Shown: positions 1-11,448 of the stretch, piece after piece | Layout: each line of letters opens with the position of its first letter | Position numbering within the stretch: position 1 is the first letter of the stretch | Source of the DNA: Elymus sibiricus | Taxonomy: Eukaryota; Streptophyta; Magnoliopsida; Poales; Poaceae | NCBI GenBank assembly: GCA_039707655.1 | Contig: CM077665.1 | Coordinates: 312,480,486 to 312,544,485 of the forward strand | DNA length: 64,000 nucleotides | Reading direction: 5' to 3' | Translations under genes and position numbers: made by a program | Notes under the pieces: model-generated | Databases searched by the model: none | Told to the model about the DNA's origin: nothing | Seen by the model: the letters and a program-made list of their open reading frames with translations, nothing else

Positions 1-1106
1 TGGATACCGACGATCGAATCTCGGGCAAGTAACATACCGCCGGACAAAGGGAACAACGTATGTTGTCATATGAGGTTCACCGATAAAGATCTTCGTGGAA
101 TATGTAGGAACCAATATGAGCATCCAGGTCCCGCTGTTGGTTATTGACCAGAGAGTTGTCTCGATCATGTCTACATCATTCCCGAACCCGTAGGGTCCGC
201 ACACTTAAGGTTCGATGACGAAATAGTATTATATGAGTTATGTGATTGGTGACCGAATGTTGTTCGGAGTCCCGGATGAGATCACGGACATGACGAGGAG
301 TCTCGGAATGTCCGAGAGGTAAATATTCATATATTGGAAGGCTATATTCGGACGTCGGAAAGGTTCCGAGTGATTCGGGTATTTTTCGGAGTACCGGGGA
401 GTTACGGGAATTCACCGGGAGAAGTAATGGGCCTTATTGGGCCATACGGGAAAAGGAGAGGCAGGCCACGTGAGGAGGCGCGCCCCCCCCCCTTGCCCAA
501 ACCGAATTGGACTAGGGGAGGGGGCGCAGCCCCCTCTTTCCTTTCCCTCTCCCTTCCCCCTTTCCTACTCCGTATGGGAGGTGGAATCCTACTAGGACTA
601 AGGAGTCCTAGTAGGACTCCCCTCTCTTGGCGCAGCCCCTAGGGCCAGCCTCCTCCCCTCTCCCTCCTTTATATACGGAGGAGGGGCACCCCTTGGAGAC
701 ACACAATGTCCCATAGCCGTGTGCGGTGCCCCGATCTCCGTTTTCCACCTCGGTCATATTTTCGGAGAGCTTAGGCGAAGCCCTGCCGGAATCACTTCAC
801 CGTCACCGTCGCCACGCCGTCGTGCTGACGGAACTCATCTACTTCCTCGACGTCTTGCTGGATAAAGAAGGCGAGGATCGTCACCGAGCTGCACGTGTGT
901 GGAACTCGGAGGTGCCGTACGTTCGGTACTCGATCGGTGGAGCTCGAAGGATTGTTCTACTACATCAACCGCATTGTGAGACGCTTCCGCTAATGGTCTA
1001 CGAGGGTACGTAGACACACTCTCCCCTCTCGTAGCGATGCATCTCCATGGATAGATCTTGCGTGAGCGTAGGAATTTTTTTGAAATTCATGCTCCGTTCC
1101 CCAACA
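1..1106 (+). repeat. 5' LTR of ANG (truncated by window start)
   Basis: The LTR ends at CCAACA (1101-1106) directly before the primer binding site. A TATATA box is visible at 670-675. About the first 600-700 bp of a full-length LTR of this type would lie left of the window. Its last 197 bp are repeated at 1705-1901 with about seven mismatches. Confidence 0.85.
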
Positions 1107-1123
1107 GTGGTATCCGAGCCAGG
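1107..1123 (+). other. Primer binding site, initiator tRNA-Met type (ANG)
   Basis: GTGGTATCCGAGCCAGG follows the LTR end immediately. The block TGGTATC(C/A)GAGCC is the usual Copia primer binding site, complementary to the 3' end of initiator tRNA-Met. Confidence 0.9.
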
Positions 1124-1704
1124 TCTATGCGTAGATGTGATTTGCACGAGTAGAACACAAGTGAGTTGTGGGCGTGGGTGTATACATATTGCTTGCCGTT
1201 ACTAGTTGTTACTTGATTCGGCGGTATTGTGAGATGAAGCGGCCCGGACCGACATTACGCGTACGCTTACGCGAGACAGGTTTCACCGCTACGTGCACTC
1301 GTTGCATAAAGGTGACAGGCGGGTGTCTGTCTCTCTCACTTTAGTTGAATCGGTTTCAATGAAGAGGGTTCTTTTAGAAGATCAAAAAGCAATCACTACA
1401 CCACGTTGTGGTTTTGCGTAGGTAAGAACGGTTCTTGCAAACCCGTAGCAGCCACGTAAAACTTGCAACAACAAAGTAGAGGACGTCTAACTTGTTTTTG
1501 CAGGGTATGCTGGTGATGTGATATGGTCAAGACATGATGTGATATAAGTTGCTGTATGAGATGATCATGTTTTGTAAGTTATCAGGCAACCGGCAGGAGC
1601 CTTATGGTTGTCTCTTTATTGTATGCAATGCCAACGCTATGTAATTGCTTTACTTTACCGCTATGAGTTAGCAGTAGTAGTAGTAGTAACAATAGCTGGT
1701 ACGT
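1124..1704 (+). other. ANG untranslated leader
   Basis: This is noncoding leader between the primer binding site and the deletion point. It contains a short (AGT)5 run at 1673-1688 near the deletion junction. No gag reading frame survives. Confidence 0.7.
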
Positions 1705-1901
1705 AGGTGCCATACGTTCGGTACTCGATCGGTGGAGCTCGAAGGATTGTTCGACTACATAAACCACGTTGTGAGACGCTTCCGCTAACAGTCTACGAGG
1801 GTACGTAGACACACTCTCCCCTCTCGTAGCGATGCATCTCCATGGATAGATCTTGCGTGAGCGTAGGAATTTTTTTGAAATTCATGCTCCGTTCCCCAAC
1901 A
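1705..1901 (+). repeat. 3' LTR tail of ANG
   Basis: This stretch matches 910-1106 without gaps, with about seven substitutions in 197 bp by eye. Only the last part of the LTR remains; the rest went with the deletion that fused leader to LTR tail. Confidence 0.85.
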
Positions 1902-4566
1902 CTTCCAAGAGGCCTTTGGAGCTCCTTCACATGGATATCTTTGGACCTCCATCTTTTGATAGTCTTGGTGGAAGAAACTATTTGCTTGGTGATTGTGCAT
2001 GATTATTCTAGATACACATGGGTATATTTCTTCAAGAGGAAGAGTGAGATCCAACAAACGGTGATTGACTTTGCAAATGAAGCTCAATGTCAACATGATG
2101 CAAAGATATTGATCATTAGAAGTGACAACGGCATCAAGTTCAAGAACTACACATTGGATGAGTTTCTTAGTGATGAGGGGATCAAGCATCAATACTCCGC
2201 AACTTATACCCCTCAACAAAATGGTGTAGCGGAGAGGAAGAACCAGACATTGATGGACGAGGCAAGGATCATGATGGCGGAATTCAAATCTTCGTACAAC
2301 TTTTGGGATGAAACCATCAACACTGCTTGTCATGCATCCAATATGCTATACCTCCACGAAGGCTTGAACAAGACTCCATATGAAATACTTACCAGTAACA
2401 AGCCCAACCTCAAGTACTTTTAGGTGTTCGGGTGTAAGCATTTCATTCTCAAAAAGGGTGCTCGTTTGTCAAAATTCGAATCTAGAGCCCAAGAGGGCAT
2501 ATTCGTAGGTTATGCCACAAACTCTGATGCTTACCATGTCCTCAACAAGTCCAATGGACTCATTGAGGAGACGTGTAACTTAGAGTTTGATGAAAATAAT
2601 GGCTCTCAAGTGGAGCAAACTGGTCTTTGTGATGTAGGTGATGAAATTCCTCCTCAATTCATAAGAAGAATGGGTGTGGGACATTTCCTACCCGTTGAGG
2701 AACCCCTTGTGGTGGAAGGAGAAGGACAATGTTCTATGCAAGTGGAACCATCACCAACACTTGACCCACACGCTTCTGAAGAACAGAGTGAAGGCCCTCA
2801 ATCAAGTGATCAAGATCAAGGTCAATATTAACCCCATGATGATGGCAATGCACCTAATGATGACCAAGATCAAATCACGACATGAGCAAGCTCAAGGAGA
2901 CACTCAAAATCATCAAGATACAACTCCTCAAATCTCTCTTGATGAGCAATTGAAGCGTCGTGCCGACAAGATTGCTTGCACACTACAACGTCAGGAACAT
3001 GTCTTGGAGAACGTCATTGGAATCTTAAGAAAAGGGGTAACAACTCGTAAACAATCACCAAACTTTTGTGAGCATCACACATTTGTTTATTGTGTTGAAC
3101 CCCAAAAGGTCTATGAGGCACTCGAGGACTCAGATTGGCTAGTAGCCATGCATGAAGAACTCAACAACTTCGACCACAACCCAGAAATTGGTGCCAAGGC
3201 CAAAGGAGAATCATAATGTCATTGGAACCAAGTGGATCTTTAAGAACAAGCAAGATTCACATGGCATTGTCATTCGCAACAACGCGAGATTGGTAGCTCA
3301 AGGCTACTCCCAAGGCGAGGGGATCGACTATGGTCAAACTTTAGCTCCCGTTGCTCGTCTTGAATCTATTCGCATGTTGCTTGCTTATGCTTGTAATCAT
3401 GATTTTAAATTGCAACAAATGGATGTGAAAAGTGCTTTTCTTAATGGTCCCTTAAATGAGTTGGTATATGTCAAGAAACTCGTAGGGTTTGAGGTTCCCA
3501 AGTTCCCCAATCATGTATATAACTCGATAATGCTCTCTATGGTCTTATACAAGCCCCATGTGCGTAGTTTGAGCACCTTACCGAGTTGTTGCAAGATCGT
3601 GGGTTTGAAACTGGGAAAATCGATCCCAATCTTTTTACTAAGAAGGTCAAAGGGGAATTGTCCATATGCCAACTATAAGTTGATGATATTGTCTTTGGTT
3701 CTCCTAGCAAAGCTTTCAATGATGAGTTTGCCGCACTAATGACCGAGAAGTTTGAGATATCTATGATGGGAGAGTTGAAGTTCTTTCTTGGATTCTAAGT
3801 TAAGCAACGTAGAGAAGGAACATTCATCAACCAAGCGAAATATACCCAAGACATGCTCAAGAGATTCAAGCTAGATGATGCCAAGCCAACCAAGACTCCG
3901 ATGCAAACCAAGTGTCAACTTGACATCGATCCCAATGGTAAAGCGGTGGATCAAAAGGTACATCATTCCATGATTGGATCCTTGCTTTACGTTTGTGTAT
4001 CTAGACAGTATATTATGTTGAGTGTGGAAATATGTGCACAGTTTCAAGCCGCACCAAAGGAAAGACACTTTGTGGCGGTCAAGCAAATCTTTCGATATTT
4101 GGCTCATACCCCAAACTTTGGATTATGGTACCCCAAAGGAGCAAGTTTTGATCTCATGGGATATTTGGCGTATTGGGTGGGAGACCGGGTGGAAAGGAAG
4201 TCCACTTCCGGAGGGTGTCAATTTCTTGGTCGCTCTTTGGTGAGTTGGTCTTCCAAGAAACAAAATTGTGTTTCTCTCTCGTTCACCGAAGCCGAGTATG
4301 TAGCCGCCACAAGTGGTTGTGCTCAATTGCTATGGATGAGGCAAACTTTAAAGGATTACAGCTTCACTTGTGACAAAGTGCCTCTTCTATGTGACAATGA
4401 AAGTTTTATCGAGATCTCCTACAATCCGGTGCAACATAGCAAGACGAAGCATATTGATATTTGTCATCATTTCATCCGGGATCACATCAAGCATGGAGAA
4501 ATTGATCTCATATATGTCAACACTCATGAGCAACTAGCAGTTATTTTTCACAAGGCCATTGGATGA
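1902..4566 (+). pseudogene. pol: S1 Copia pol remnant: integrase, reverse transcriptase, RNase H
   Basis: The Copia polyprotein is broken by several stops and frameshifts. The integrase core starts near 1902 (HMDIFGPP in one frame, then a shift near 1990); the second catalytic Asp is in SDNG (codon 2124) and the Glu in VAERKN (codon 2232), giving the expected 35-residue spacing. A TAG at 2421 interrupts the end of integrase. Reverse transcriptase spans about 3190-3800 with GTKWIFKNK, RLVAQGYSQ and DVKSAFLNG. Its YVDD box reads stop-VDD near 3676, because the Tyr codon became TAA. RNase H lies at about 4140-4500 (RKSTSG, SWSSKKQ, TEAEYVA) but has lost the first Asp pair. The gene cannot make active enzyme. 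Confidence 0.9.
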
Positions 4567-5670
4567 AGCAAGATTTCGTGAGTTAAGGCATGAGCTAAAT
4601 ATCATTGATTTGAGAAATGTGGCTTGAGGCAATGCACATCCCACCGCACTCATCATTCTATCTTGTTTTAGATGTAGGCATGGACATAGGGGGAGTGTCG
4701 TTCTCTCAATGAACTCACCATCCCCCCATTATGAATAAATAAAAACAACCTTTCACATTCACCATTTTGATGATACGTGTGCTTCAAAGATGAGTTTTGG
4801 TAATGGGATCAATGTTAAAATCTTAGTGGTGCCATACCAATGGACTCAAATATAGGAGGCTACGGCCACCGCCCCCCTCCTTTGGAGAGTTTGGTTCGCT
4901 ACTTGGTCGTCATTGTCTATCCCTTGCATTCACAATGTGTGGTCTCTCTAATCATCATCTCTTGCATGTGTTTTTGAGTTTTTGGAGTGTATACCATTTT
5001 TGTCTACCTCAGGGTTGTGTTTCTCTTGCCTTAAAATCCCATCCCCTCTTTGCTCAAGCCTGATCTTCACAGTGGTGGCATCAACCGGGCGGTACAACCG
5101 GTGGGCCGAGCGGTTCTACTGCTCTGCCCTACAGCTGTACTGTTCTGGGGGTCAGTGAGGCCTCTGGCCGGTACTACCGGGCTCTTGCCTGCGGTACAAC
5201 CACTGGCCTCACAGGCAACGGTTATACCGTTCGTGTGAACCCGAAAGTACCAGGGTAGCGGTAGGGGCGGTACAACTGCTCCACGGCGTTTTCGGGTATA
5301 TAAGCCATGGGCCAAAGGGGTATCATCTTTTTCCCTTCGTGTTGTGTGTTATTCGTGCCCTTGCCGCCGGTACCGCCCCCATAGCCACGGAGAGCCCTCC
5401 GGCCCTCCGGATTTGCCGGTCCTTCCCCGGATCTGCTCCGTGGAGGCCTTCTCCCCTCCGATCTCCTCCAATGGATACCGGTATTGCCCTCAATCCATCT
5501 CTTTTTGGGTCTTTATGGTTGAATCTTCTTTCCTAGGGCATTTCATGGTATCCCATATGTATGGCTAAATCTTTTGGCGGAGGAGATCCCCTTATTGCTT
5601 TCCTTCTTGGACATTGTTAGAAAGTAGAATAGTTCCCTTTGATTCTGTAGATAGGTCAATTTCTTGACTA
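4567..5670 (+). other. S1 spacer between pol and ORF3, with LTR-like GGTAC motifs
   Basis: This is noncoding. From about 5085 to 5280 it is rich in GCGGTACAACCGG / GGTACTACCGG variants, the same vocabulary as the U3 part of the S2 LTR (59500-59990). A TATATAAG box follows at 5297. I see no reading frame that resembles a known protein. The arrangement looks like a second promoter ahead of ORF3. Confidence 0.5.
5297..5304 (+). promoter_or_regulatory. TATATAAG, candidate internal promoter for S1 ORF3
   Basis: A good TATA box sits about 30 bp downstream of a cluster of GGTAC-type repeats and about 370 bp upstream of the ORF3 region. The S2 LTR has the same order: GGTACTACCGC repeats, then TATATAAG at 60009. 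Promoter function is inferred only from this likeness. Confidence 0.4.
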
Positions 5671-7333
5671 TTGGGCCGTTGGAACTGCCTCCGGTCCGAT
5701 CCTACTGCTTCACAAGGCAGTACTACCGGCACCGGCGGTACTACCGATCCAACCACCGGTTCTACCGGTACTACTGAACCCAGGGGCACTGTTTTCCTTT
5801 CTCTCAATTTGTGCATGCATTTTTCTCTCGCTTGTGTTCATGCTTCTTATTCTCTCTGGGTTTGTGTATGTTTCTTGTGTGCGTATGCAGGTGGCTCAGG
5901 CTCTCGCTCTTCTCCCCATACGAAGACTAAGAAGAGAGTCCACTGTTGCAAGCATCCTATTGAGTTTGAAGAAGAACCTGAAGTGGTTGTGCCTACCAAG
6001 ACCACTCGTCGTGAGAAGTCCACGACTATCAAGCAATGCAATGCACGTCCCATGAACAAGTGGCCTCAGAAGGATTGGGAGAGCTTTCGTGCTAGGAATC
6101 CGTATGAGGTTCCCATTGCACCTCGGTGGTCCACTCCTTAGTTTTGGAATGAGATGCAGATGCGGATTGTTCATGAAGTTTTCGAGAACAACAAGAACCG
6201 GCACACCAAGCAATGGACTGTGGATATTAACCACTGGAGGAACAACAATGATTACTTTGGAGAAGCTTTGCAGCTCTGCGAGGAATTTGATCTCATCAAG
6301 ATTATGTCTGTCAACTATGACTTTGATGTGCAACTCATTCATCAGTTCTATGCCACTGTCCATTTTGGCACCGATGATGCTCGTACCCTGACCTTCATGT
6401 GCCGGGATAAGCACTTTCAGGTTCTGTGGCGTGCTTTCTACAATGCTCTAGGCTATGAGGATACCGGTCTTATTGGCACTGGTGGCAACCGTCCTCACGA
6501 CCGTACCATGTCCATGGCTAAGGAGAAGCTTTGCTTCGTTATACATTCCTGGTCGTGTTGTTGTTGGTGGTTCCAAGGACCTCTAGCCGGTTTATGATAT
6601 TATGCATCGAGTGTTTCGCAATGTGCTTCTGCCCAAGGTTGGGAATCAGGATGAGATTCACGGTTACTTGGTGGATCTGCTGGTGGCGATGAAGACCAAG
6701 GTGGGCTTAGGTGCCACGTTTGATGTGTCCAAGTGGCTGTGGTAGGAGATGTATTCCATGATCATTTACATGAAGGTGTCTATCTTTGCTCCATATGTTA
6801 TGTGCTTTTTGAAGTCTGTTTGGGAGGTCCGCCGGCCAGTGGAGTCTCTCACCTCACCAGAGAACCTCACTGAGCATGATGTCAAGTAGTTCAATAGGAA
6901 GAAGCATGTTGCACCCCGCTTCCATGATAATCACTCTGAGGATGTCTATGCTACTTCTAGCGATAGTGACTTTGAGCTCGAGGCGGGGGCCAAGCCCTCT
7001 TGGGTCACCAAGCTCACATCTAAGGTCAAGCAGACCTTCTGCATGCAGGCACACATTCAGAATCAGAAGAAGCTTTATGAAGCCCATGTCAATGAGAAGA
7101 ATGCCAGGCGCAGACAGATTTAGATGGTGTGGGCTCTCAATCTTCAGGTTGATAGTGGTACTGAGAAGAGCATTACTCCCGACGAGAAGTGGAGCTATGA
7201 GCACAACACTTGGACTGATGAGGTTGCCCCTGCTGATGACGCTGCTGATGATGACGATCCTATGGATGATGATGAGGAGTTCGGAGATGATGACCCAGAG
7301 GCCATTGAGGAGTCTGAGGAGGAGGAGGACTAG
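5671..7333 (+). pseudogene. S1 ORF3 (extra ORF behind Copia pol), degenerate
   Basis: This is an open stretch downstream of pol in the same direction, as in SIRE/Maximus-type Copia elements, where a third, sometimes envelope-like, ORF is known. The best-preserved part runs 5890-6597 (MNKWPQKDWESFRARNPYEV; LIHQFYATVHFGTDDARTL) with one TAG at 6139. A frameshift near 6540 moves the frame, and further stops occur near 6742, 6886 and 7121. The end (7124-7333) is strongly acidic (runs of Asp/Glu). A pyrimidine-rich stretch ending in ATGCAG at about 5885-5890 would make a 3' splice site just before the conserved part, so expression from a spliced RNA is plausible. I see no convincing signal peptide or membrane anchor in the conserved part, so its function is open. 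Confidence 0.65.
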
Positions 7334-7794
7334 GCCATGGGGCATTAGCATCGCTCTTTTTTCCTTTTTGGTGTCTTGATGCCAAAGGGGGAGAAGAGTT
7401 CCATTAGGAGTACGGGATTTGCAAGGGTGTGCTTGTGTTTGAGTAGCTCTGCTTTCGTTGAACTATTCGCTTTCGTTGTTGGTTTGAGAGCTTGGTGTGT
7501 GGAGACTTTTCGTTATGCATGGTGTGCGACATGCTACCCCGTGTTATCCTTTATTATTATCGTGTCTTGCATTTTTTATAGTGCTCCACTACTATTGTTA
7601 CAATTAGTTACTCTTTGCTTATATTTCCATACTTGCAACATATGCTCGGTCTATAAAAGCTAGGGGGAGCATTGATCCTATGTATATGCACCGTGCAGTC
7701 CAAAGCACATCCAATGTAGTGCCTACACCTAGGGGGAGCCCGCCTATATTTTCTAGACCTCTCTGTGCAAATCCATGGTTTTTCATCAACCACC
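7334..7794 (+). other. S1 3' untranslated region with purine-tract copies
   Basis: This is noncoding. It carries three short purine runs resembling the polypurine tract (CCAAAGGGGGAGAAG near 7381, CTAGGGGGAGC near 7662 and again near 7729) before the real tract next to the LTR. Confidence 0.6.
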
Positions 7795-7808
7795 AAAAAG
7801 GGGGAGAT
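7795..7808 (+). other. Polypurine tract of S1
   Basis: AAAAAGGGGGAGAT lies immediately before the 3' LTR start TGAAAGGG. It is the expected plus-strand priming site. Confidence 0.85.
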
Positions 7809-8019
7809 TGAAAGGGCGTCTCCTGCCCTAAGTATTTTGATGTTGATGACAACACGATTTGTGGACTAATCAGGTGCTTAAGTTTTCAGGTAATATTCAT
7901 GGCACAAGACGGTTTGGCTTACCCTCCAGTCAGAAAAGACCGATGACAGTGTTTCCTTTGCGTTTATTTCTTTGGTCGTAGGAAAGCCATACTATTAAGA
8001 GGTAATTCACATTGGAAGG
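7809..8019 (+). repeat. S1 3' LTR, segment 1
   Basis: The LTR begins TGAAAGGGCG... and resembles the start of the S2 LTR (CCTAAGTA, TTGATGAC, GGACTAA in the same order). It is interrupted at 8019 by the solo LTR; the last five bases, GAAGG (8015-8019), are the target duplication. Confidence 0.8.
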
Positions 8020-9598
8020 TGATACGTCTCCAACGTATCTATAATTTTTTATTTTTCCATGCTATAATATTATCATTCTAGGATTCTTTTTGGGTGAATA
8101 TTTGTCAATTCACATTATTTTTAGCACTAACCTATTAACCCAGTGCCCAGTGCCAGTTGCTATTTTCTGCATGTTTTTGACTTTCAGGTTTACAGTACCA
8201 AACGAAGTCCAATTGCCCCGAAACTTCTTTATGATTTTTTCTGGACCAAAAGAAGACCTCGAAGCTTCAGGAGGAGAACGGAGACTGCACGAGGGAGGGA
8301 TCACACAACAGGGGGCGCCCAGGGGGGGTGGCCATGCCCTGATGTGTGCTGGCCCCCTCGGGTGGCCCCCGACGCCTCTCTCTGGTCTATAAATTCTCAT
8401 TAATCCCAAAAACCCTAGGGATCCTCCCGAAACACTTTTTCCACCACCGCAAGTCTTTGTTCCGCCGTGTGCCCATCTGGAGCCCTGTTCCGGTGCCCTG
8501 CCGGAGGAGGGATCGATCACGGAGGGCCTCTAGATCAACCTTGTTGCTCCCATGGTGATGTGTGAGTAGTTCCCTACAGACCAACGGGTCCATAGTTAGT
8601 ACCTAGATGGCTCTCTCTCTCTTGATCTTCAATACAAAGTTCACCGCATCTTCACGGTGATCTATTCAATGTAATCACTTTGTGCGGTGCGTTTGTTGGG
8701 ATCCGATGAATTGTGGGTTTATGTTTAGATTATTCATGAAAAATATTTGAGTCTTCTATGATTTCTATTATGATTCTTATTTGCATGATTATTATAGCTT
8801 CGTAAATCAATCCGATCAATTGAAATAGTTTGGCCAACTAGATTGATATTTCTTCAGTGAGAGGGGTGCGTTGTAGTGGGTTCAACCTGACGGGTTTCTA
8901 TATCCCAGTGACAAAGTAGGGGACAAGATACGTCTTTGTGTTGCTTCCACTAAGGATAAAACAATGGGCTTAATTCATATTGATTGAATTCTCTTTGTCC
9001 ACATCATGTCATTGTTCTCCGAGCATTACTCTGTTTTACTTAATACTATAGATGCATGCTGCATAGCGGTCGATGGGTGGAGTAATAGTAATAGGTGCAG
9101 ACAGGATTCAGCCTATTTGCTTATGGACGTGATGCCTATATACACATGATCATTGCCGTGAATAAATATTGCATAACTATGCGCTTTTCTATCAATTGCC
9201 CAACAGTAATTTGTTTACCCACCGTATGGCTACTTTATGAGAGAAACCACTAGAGAACACTATGCCCCCCGGTTCTATTCACTTATAAATTTACAAAAGC
9301 CTTCAATACCTTGCTTCCATTTATTTACTTTTATTTTATTTTGCAATTTACAATATTCATTTATCATCCATATACTTCACTAGCTTGCAAATAACGAGTC
9401 CAAGGGGATTGACAACCCTCTTGCCCACGTTGGGTGCAAGTGTTTACTTCTTTCTGTGCAGTCGTTGAAGAAGGGGGTTGCGTGCTACTCCTATTAGTTC
9501 GATAAACCTTGCTTCTCTACTGAGGGAAATACTTATCTATATTGTGCTTCATCACCCGTTCCTCTTCACAGAAAACCCAACATAGATCACACGTATTA
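8020..9598 (+). mobile_element. Solo LTR, Athila-type (Sabrina-like), + orientation
   Basis: The unit runs from TGATACG to CGTATTA (1579 bp) and is flanked by exact 5-bp duplications GAAGG (8015-8019 and 9599-9603). No internal sequence is attached on either side. It therefore looks like a solo LTR left by LTR-LTR recombination. It belongs to the same subfamily as the LTR at 9754-11348 and is a more distant relative of those at 20975, 25957 and 54364. The 3' terminus carries a T where the canonical CA end would need C. Confidence 0.9.
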
Positions 9599-9753
9599 GA
9601 AGGTACTAGGTGAATCAACACACATACACACTCATATTGCACCCACCTATCCCTTCCATTCGAGAGCGAGTGTGTCATTAATCTGCCTAAGTCATGTTTT
9701 TACAAACCGGTTGTACCGCCAGCCGTAGCGGTTGTATCGGTTGCACCGGTACT
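9599..9753 (+). repeat. S1 3' LTR, segment 2
   Basis: S1 LTR continues after the solo LTR (9599-9603 is the second GAAGG copy). It includes degenerate GGTTGTACCGCC / GTAGCGGTTG motifs like those in the S2 LTR. It stops at 9753 where element A starts; the five bases before it, GTACT, should recur at A's far end beyond the window. Confidence 0.75.
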
Positions 9754-11348
9754 TGATGCTTGTGATCTGCGTTGGATTTTCCGTGAAGAGGAACGGGTAA
9801 TTGCAGCACAATATGGGTAAGTATTTCCCTCAGTTAAGAAACAAAGGATTATCAAACCAATAGAAATATCAATCCACAACCGTCTTCAGCAGCTGCACAC
9901 AAAAGAGCAAACAAATTGCACCCAACGCGACAAGAGGGTTGTCAATCCCCTTGATCTTGTTATTTGCAAGCAAGTGAAGTGTGTAGATAATAGTAGATAA
10001 TTGTAAATTGCAAAATAAAATTAAAGCAAATAAATGGCAGCAAGGTAAAGATAGGTTTTGTAAATATATATGTGAATAGACCCGGGGGCCATAGTTTTCC
10101 CTAGCGGCATCTCTCATGTAGGCAACATACGGTGGATAAACAAATTACTGTTGGGCAATTGATAGAAAAGCGCATAGTTATGTGATATTCACGGCAATGA
10201 TTATGCGTATATAGGCATCACGTCCATAAAAAAATAGGCTGACTCCTGCCTGCACCTATTACTATTACTCCACCCATCGACCGCTATCCAGCATGCATCC
10301 AGAGTATTAAGTAAAACATAGTCATGCTTGGAGAACATTGACATGATGTAGACAAAGAGAATTCAATTAATATGAACTAACCCCATTATTTTATCCTTAG
10401 TGGCAACAGTACAAAGACGTGTCTTGTACCCTTCTGTCACTGGGATATAGAGCATCGCCAGATTGAACCCACTACAACGCACCCCTCTCACTGAAGAAAT
10501 ATCAATCTAGTTGGCCAAACTATTTCAATAGATCGGAGAGATTTACGAAGCTATAATGATCACACAAATAAGAATCATAATATTCAGAGGTGACTCAAAT
10601 ACTTTTCAGGAATAATCTGAAACATAAACCCACAATTCATCGGATCCCAACAAACACACCGTACAAAAGAATTACATCGGATAGATCAAAGCAAAGATCT
10701 GATGATCATTGTATTGAAGATCAAAGAGAGAGAGAGAGAGAGAGAGAGCCATCTAGGTACTATCTACGGACCCGTAGGTCCATGGTGAACTACTCACACA
10801 TCATCATGAGGGCAGCAAGGTTGATGAAGAGGCCCTCCGTAATTGATCCCCCCTCCGGCAGGGTGCCGAAAGAGAGCTCCAGATGAGATCGCGGCGGAAC
10901 AGAGACTTGCGGCGGTGGAAAAAGTGTTTCGGGATGCCTTCTAGAGTTTTTGGAATATATGTGAATTTATAGGCCAGAGAACGGGGGTAGGAGGGCCACC
11001 AGGGAGGGACAAGCCATCAGGGCGCGCCGACCCCCCCCCCCCCCCGGGCGCGCCCTATTGCCTTGTGCCTCCCTCGTGCGGCCTCCGGTCTTCTCCTAAA
11101 GCTTCCAGGTCTTCTTTTGGTCCAGAAAAAATCATAAAAAAGTTTCGGGGCAATTGGACTTCGTTTGGTATTGTAAACCTGAAAAGTCAAAAACACGCAG
11201 AAAACAACAACTGGCACTGGGCAATGGGTCAATAGGTTAGTGCTAAAAAATAATACAAATTGGTAAATTATTACTCAAAAAGTATCCTAGAATGATAATA
11301 TAATAGCATGGAACAATAAAAAATTATAGATACGTTGGAGACATATCA
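9754..11348 (-). repeat. 3' LTR of Athila-type element A (minus strand)
   Basis: Read on the minus strand, the LTR starts TGATATGTCTCCAACG (11348) and ends at 9754 (1595 bp). It is followed at 11349 by the reverse of the conserved block AATTAAGCTTGGGGATGC that precedes Athila-type 3' LTRs. It contains a 24-bp (AG)n microsatellite at 10725-10748 and a 15-bp C run at 11031-11045 between two GGCGCGCC palindromes. The 5' LTR of A is not in the window. Confidence 0.85.
10725..10748. repeat. (AG)12 microsatellite
   Basis: Twelve AG units lie within the LTR of A. Sister LTRs have a shorter (CT)n here (for example near 8611 and 21540), so this is local slippage expansion. Confidence 0.9.
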
Positions 11349-11448
11349 GCATCCCCAAGCTTAATTCCTGCTCGTCCTCGAGTAGGTAAATGATAAAAAC
11401 AGATTTTTTGATGTGACATGCTACCCAATATGTAATCTTTTGCATGTA
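11349..11448 (-). other. Internal 3' end of element A, segment 1
   Basis: The stretch contains the reverse of the polypurine region and the block CTCGAGGACGAG shared with B1 (25923-25956) and B2 (55947-55985). It is interrupted by F1 at 11449. Confidence 0.75.

Larger units (their letters stand above)
1..1901 (+). mobile_element. Collapsed Angela/BARE-type Copia retrotransposon (ANG), 5' end outside window
   Basis: The element consists of a 5' LTR (1-1106), a tRNA-Met primer binding site, about 600 bp of untranslated leader, and then only the last 197 bp of a 3' LTR (1705-1901). The gag-pol region and most of the 3' LTR are missing, so this is an internal-deletion derivative. It ends in ...CCAACA and abuts the integrase reading frame of S1, which places the insertion inside S1. 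The family name rests on remembered features of wheat Angela/WIS LTRs (the 3' end GTTCCCCAACA followed by GTGGTATCCGAGCC). The left target duplication lies outside the window; the right copy should be CTTCC at 1902-1906. Confidence 0.85.
1902..9753 (+). mobile_element. SIRE/Maximus-type Copia retrotransposon S1 (right part)
   Basis: S1 reads integrase, reverse transcriptase, RNase H, spacer, a third ORF, polypurine tract and 3' LTR. It is the outermost element seen. Its 5' half is left of the window beyond ANG, and its 3' LTR is cut at 8019 and at 9753 by two Athila-type insertions, so its right end lies beyond the window. The extra ORF after pol is the feature that suggests the SIRE/Maximus lineage. 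S2 at the right edge is a relative: integrase codons at 1902 onward align with those at 63943-64000. Confidence 0.8.

Noticed and set aside
5592..6414. Minus-strand ORFs opposite S1 ORF3 (up to 172 codons)
   Set aside because: The plus-strand text is conserved-looking and in element orientation; the minus-strand frames have no such blocks.
8090..8593. Several overlapping ORFs on both strands inside the solo LTR
   Set aside because: They lie wholly inside a noncoding LTR and differ between sister LTRs; GC-rich composition explains their length.
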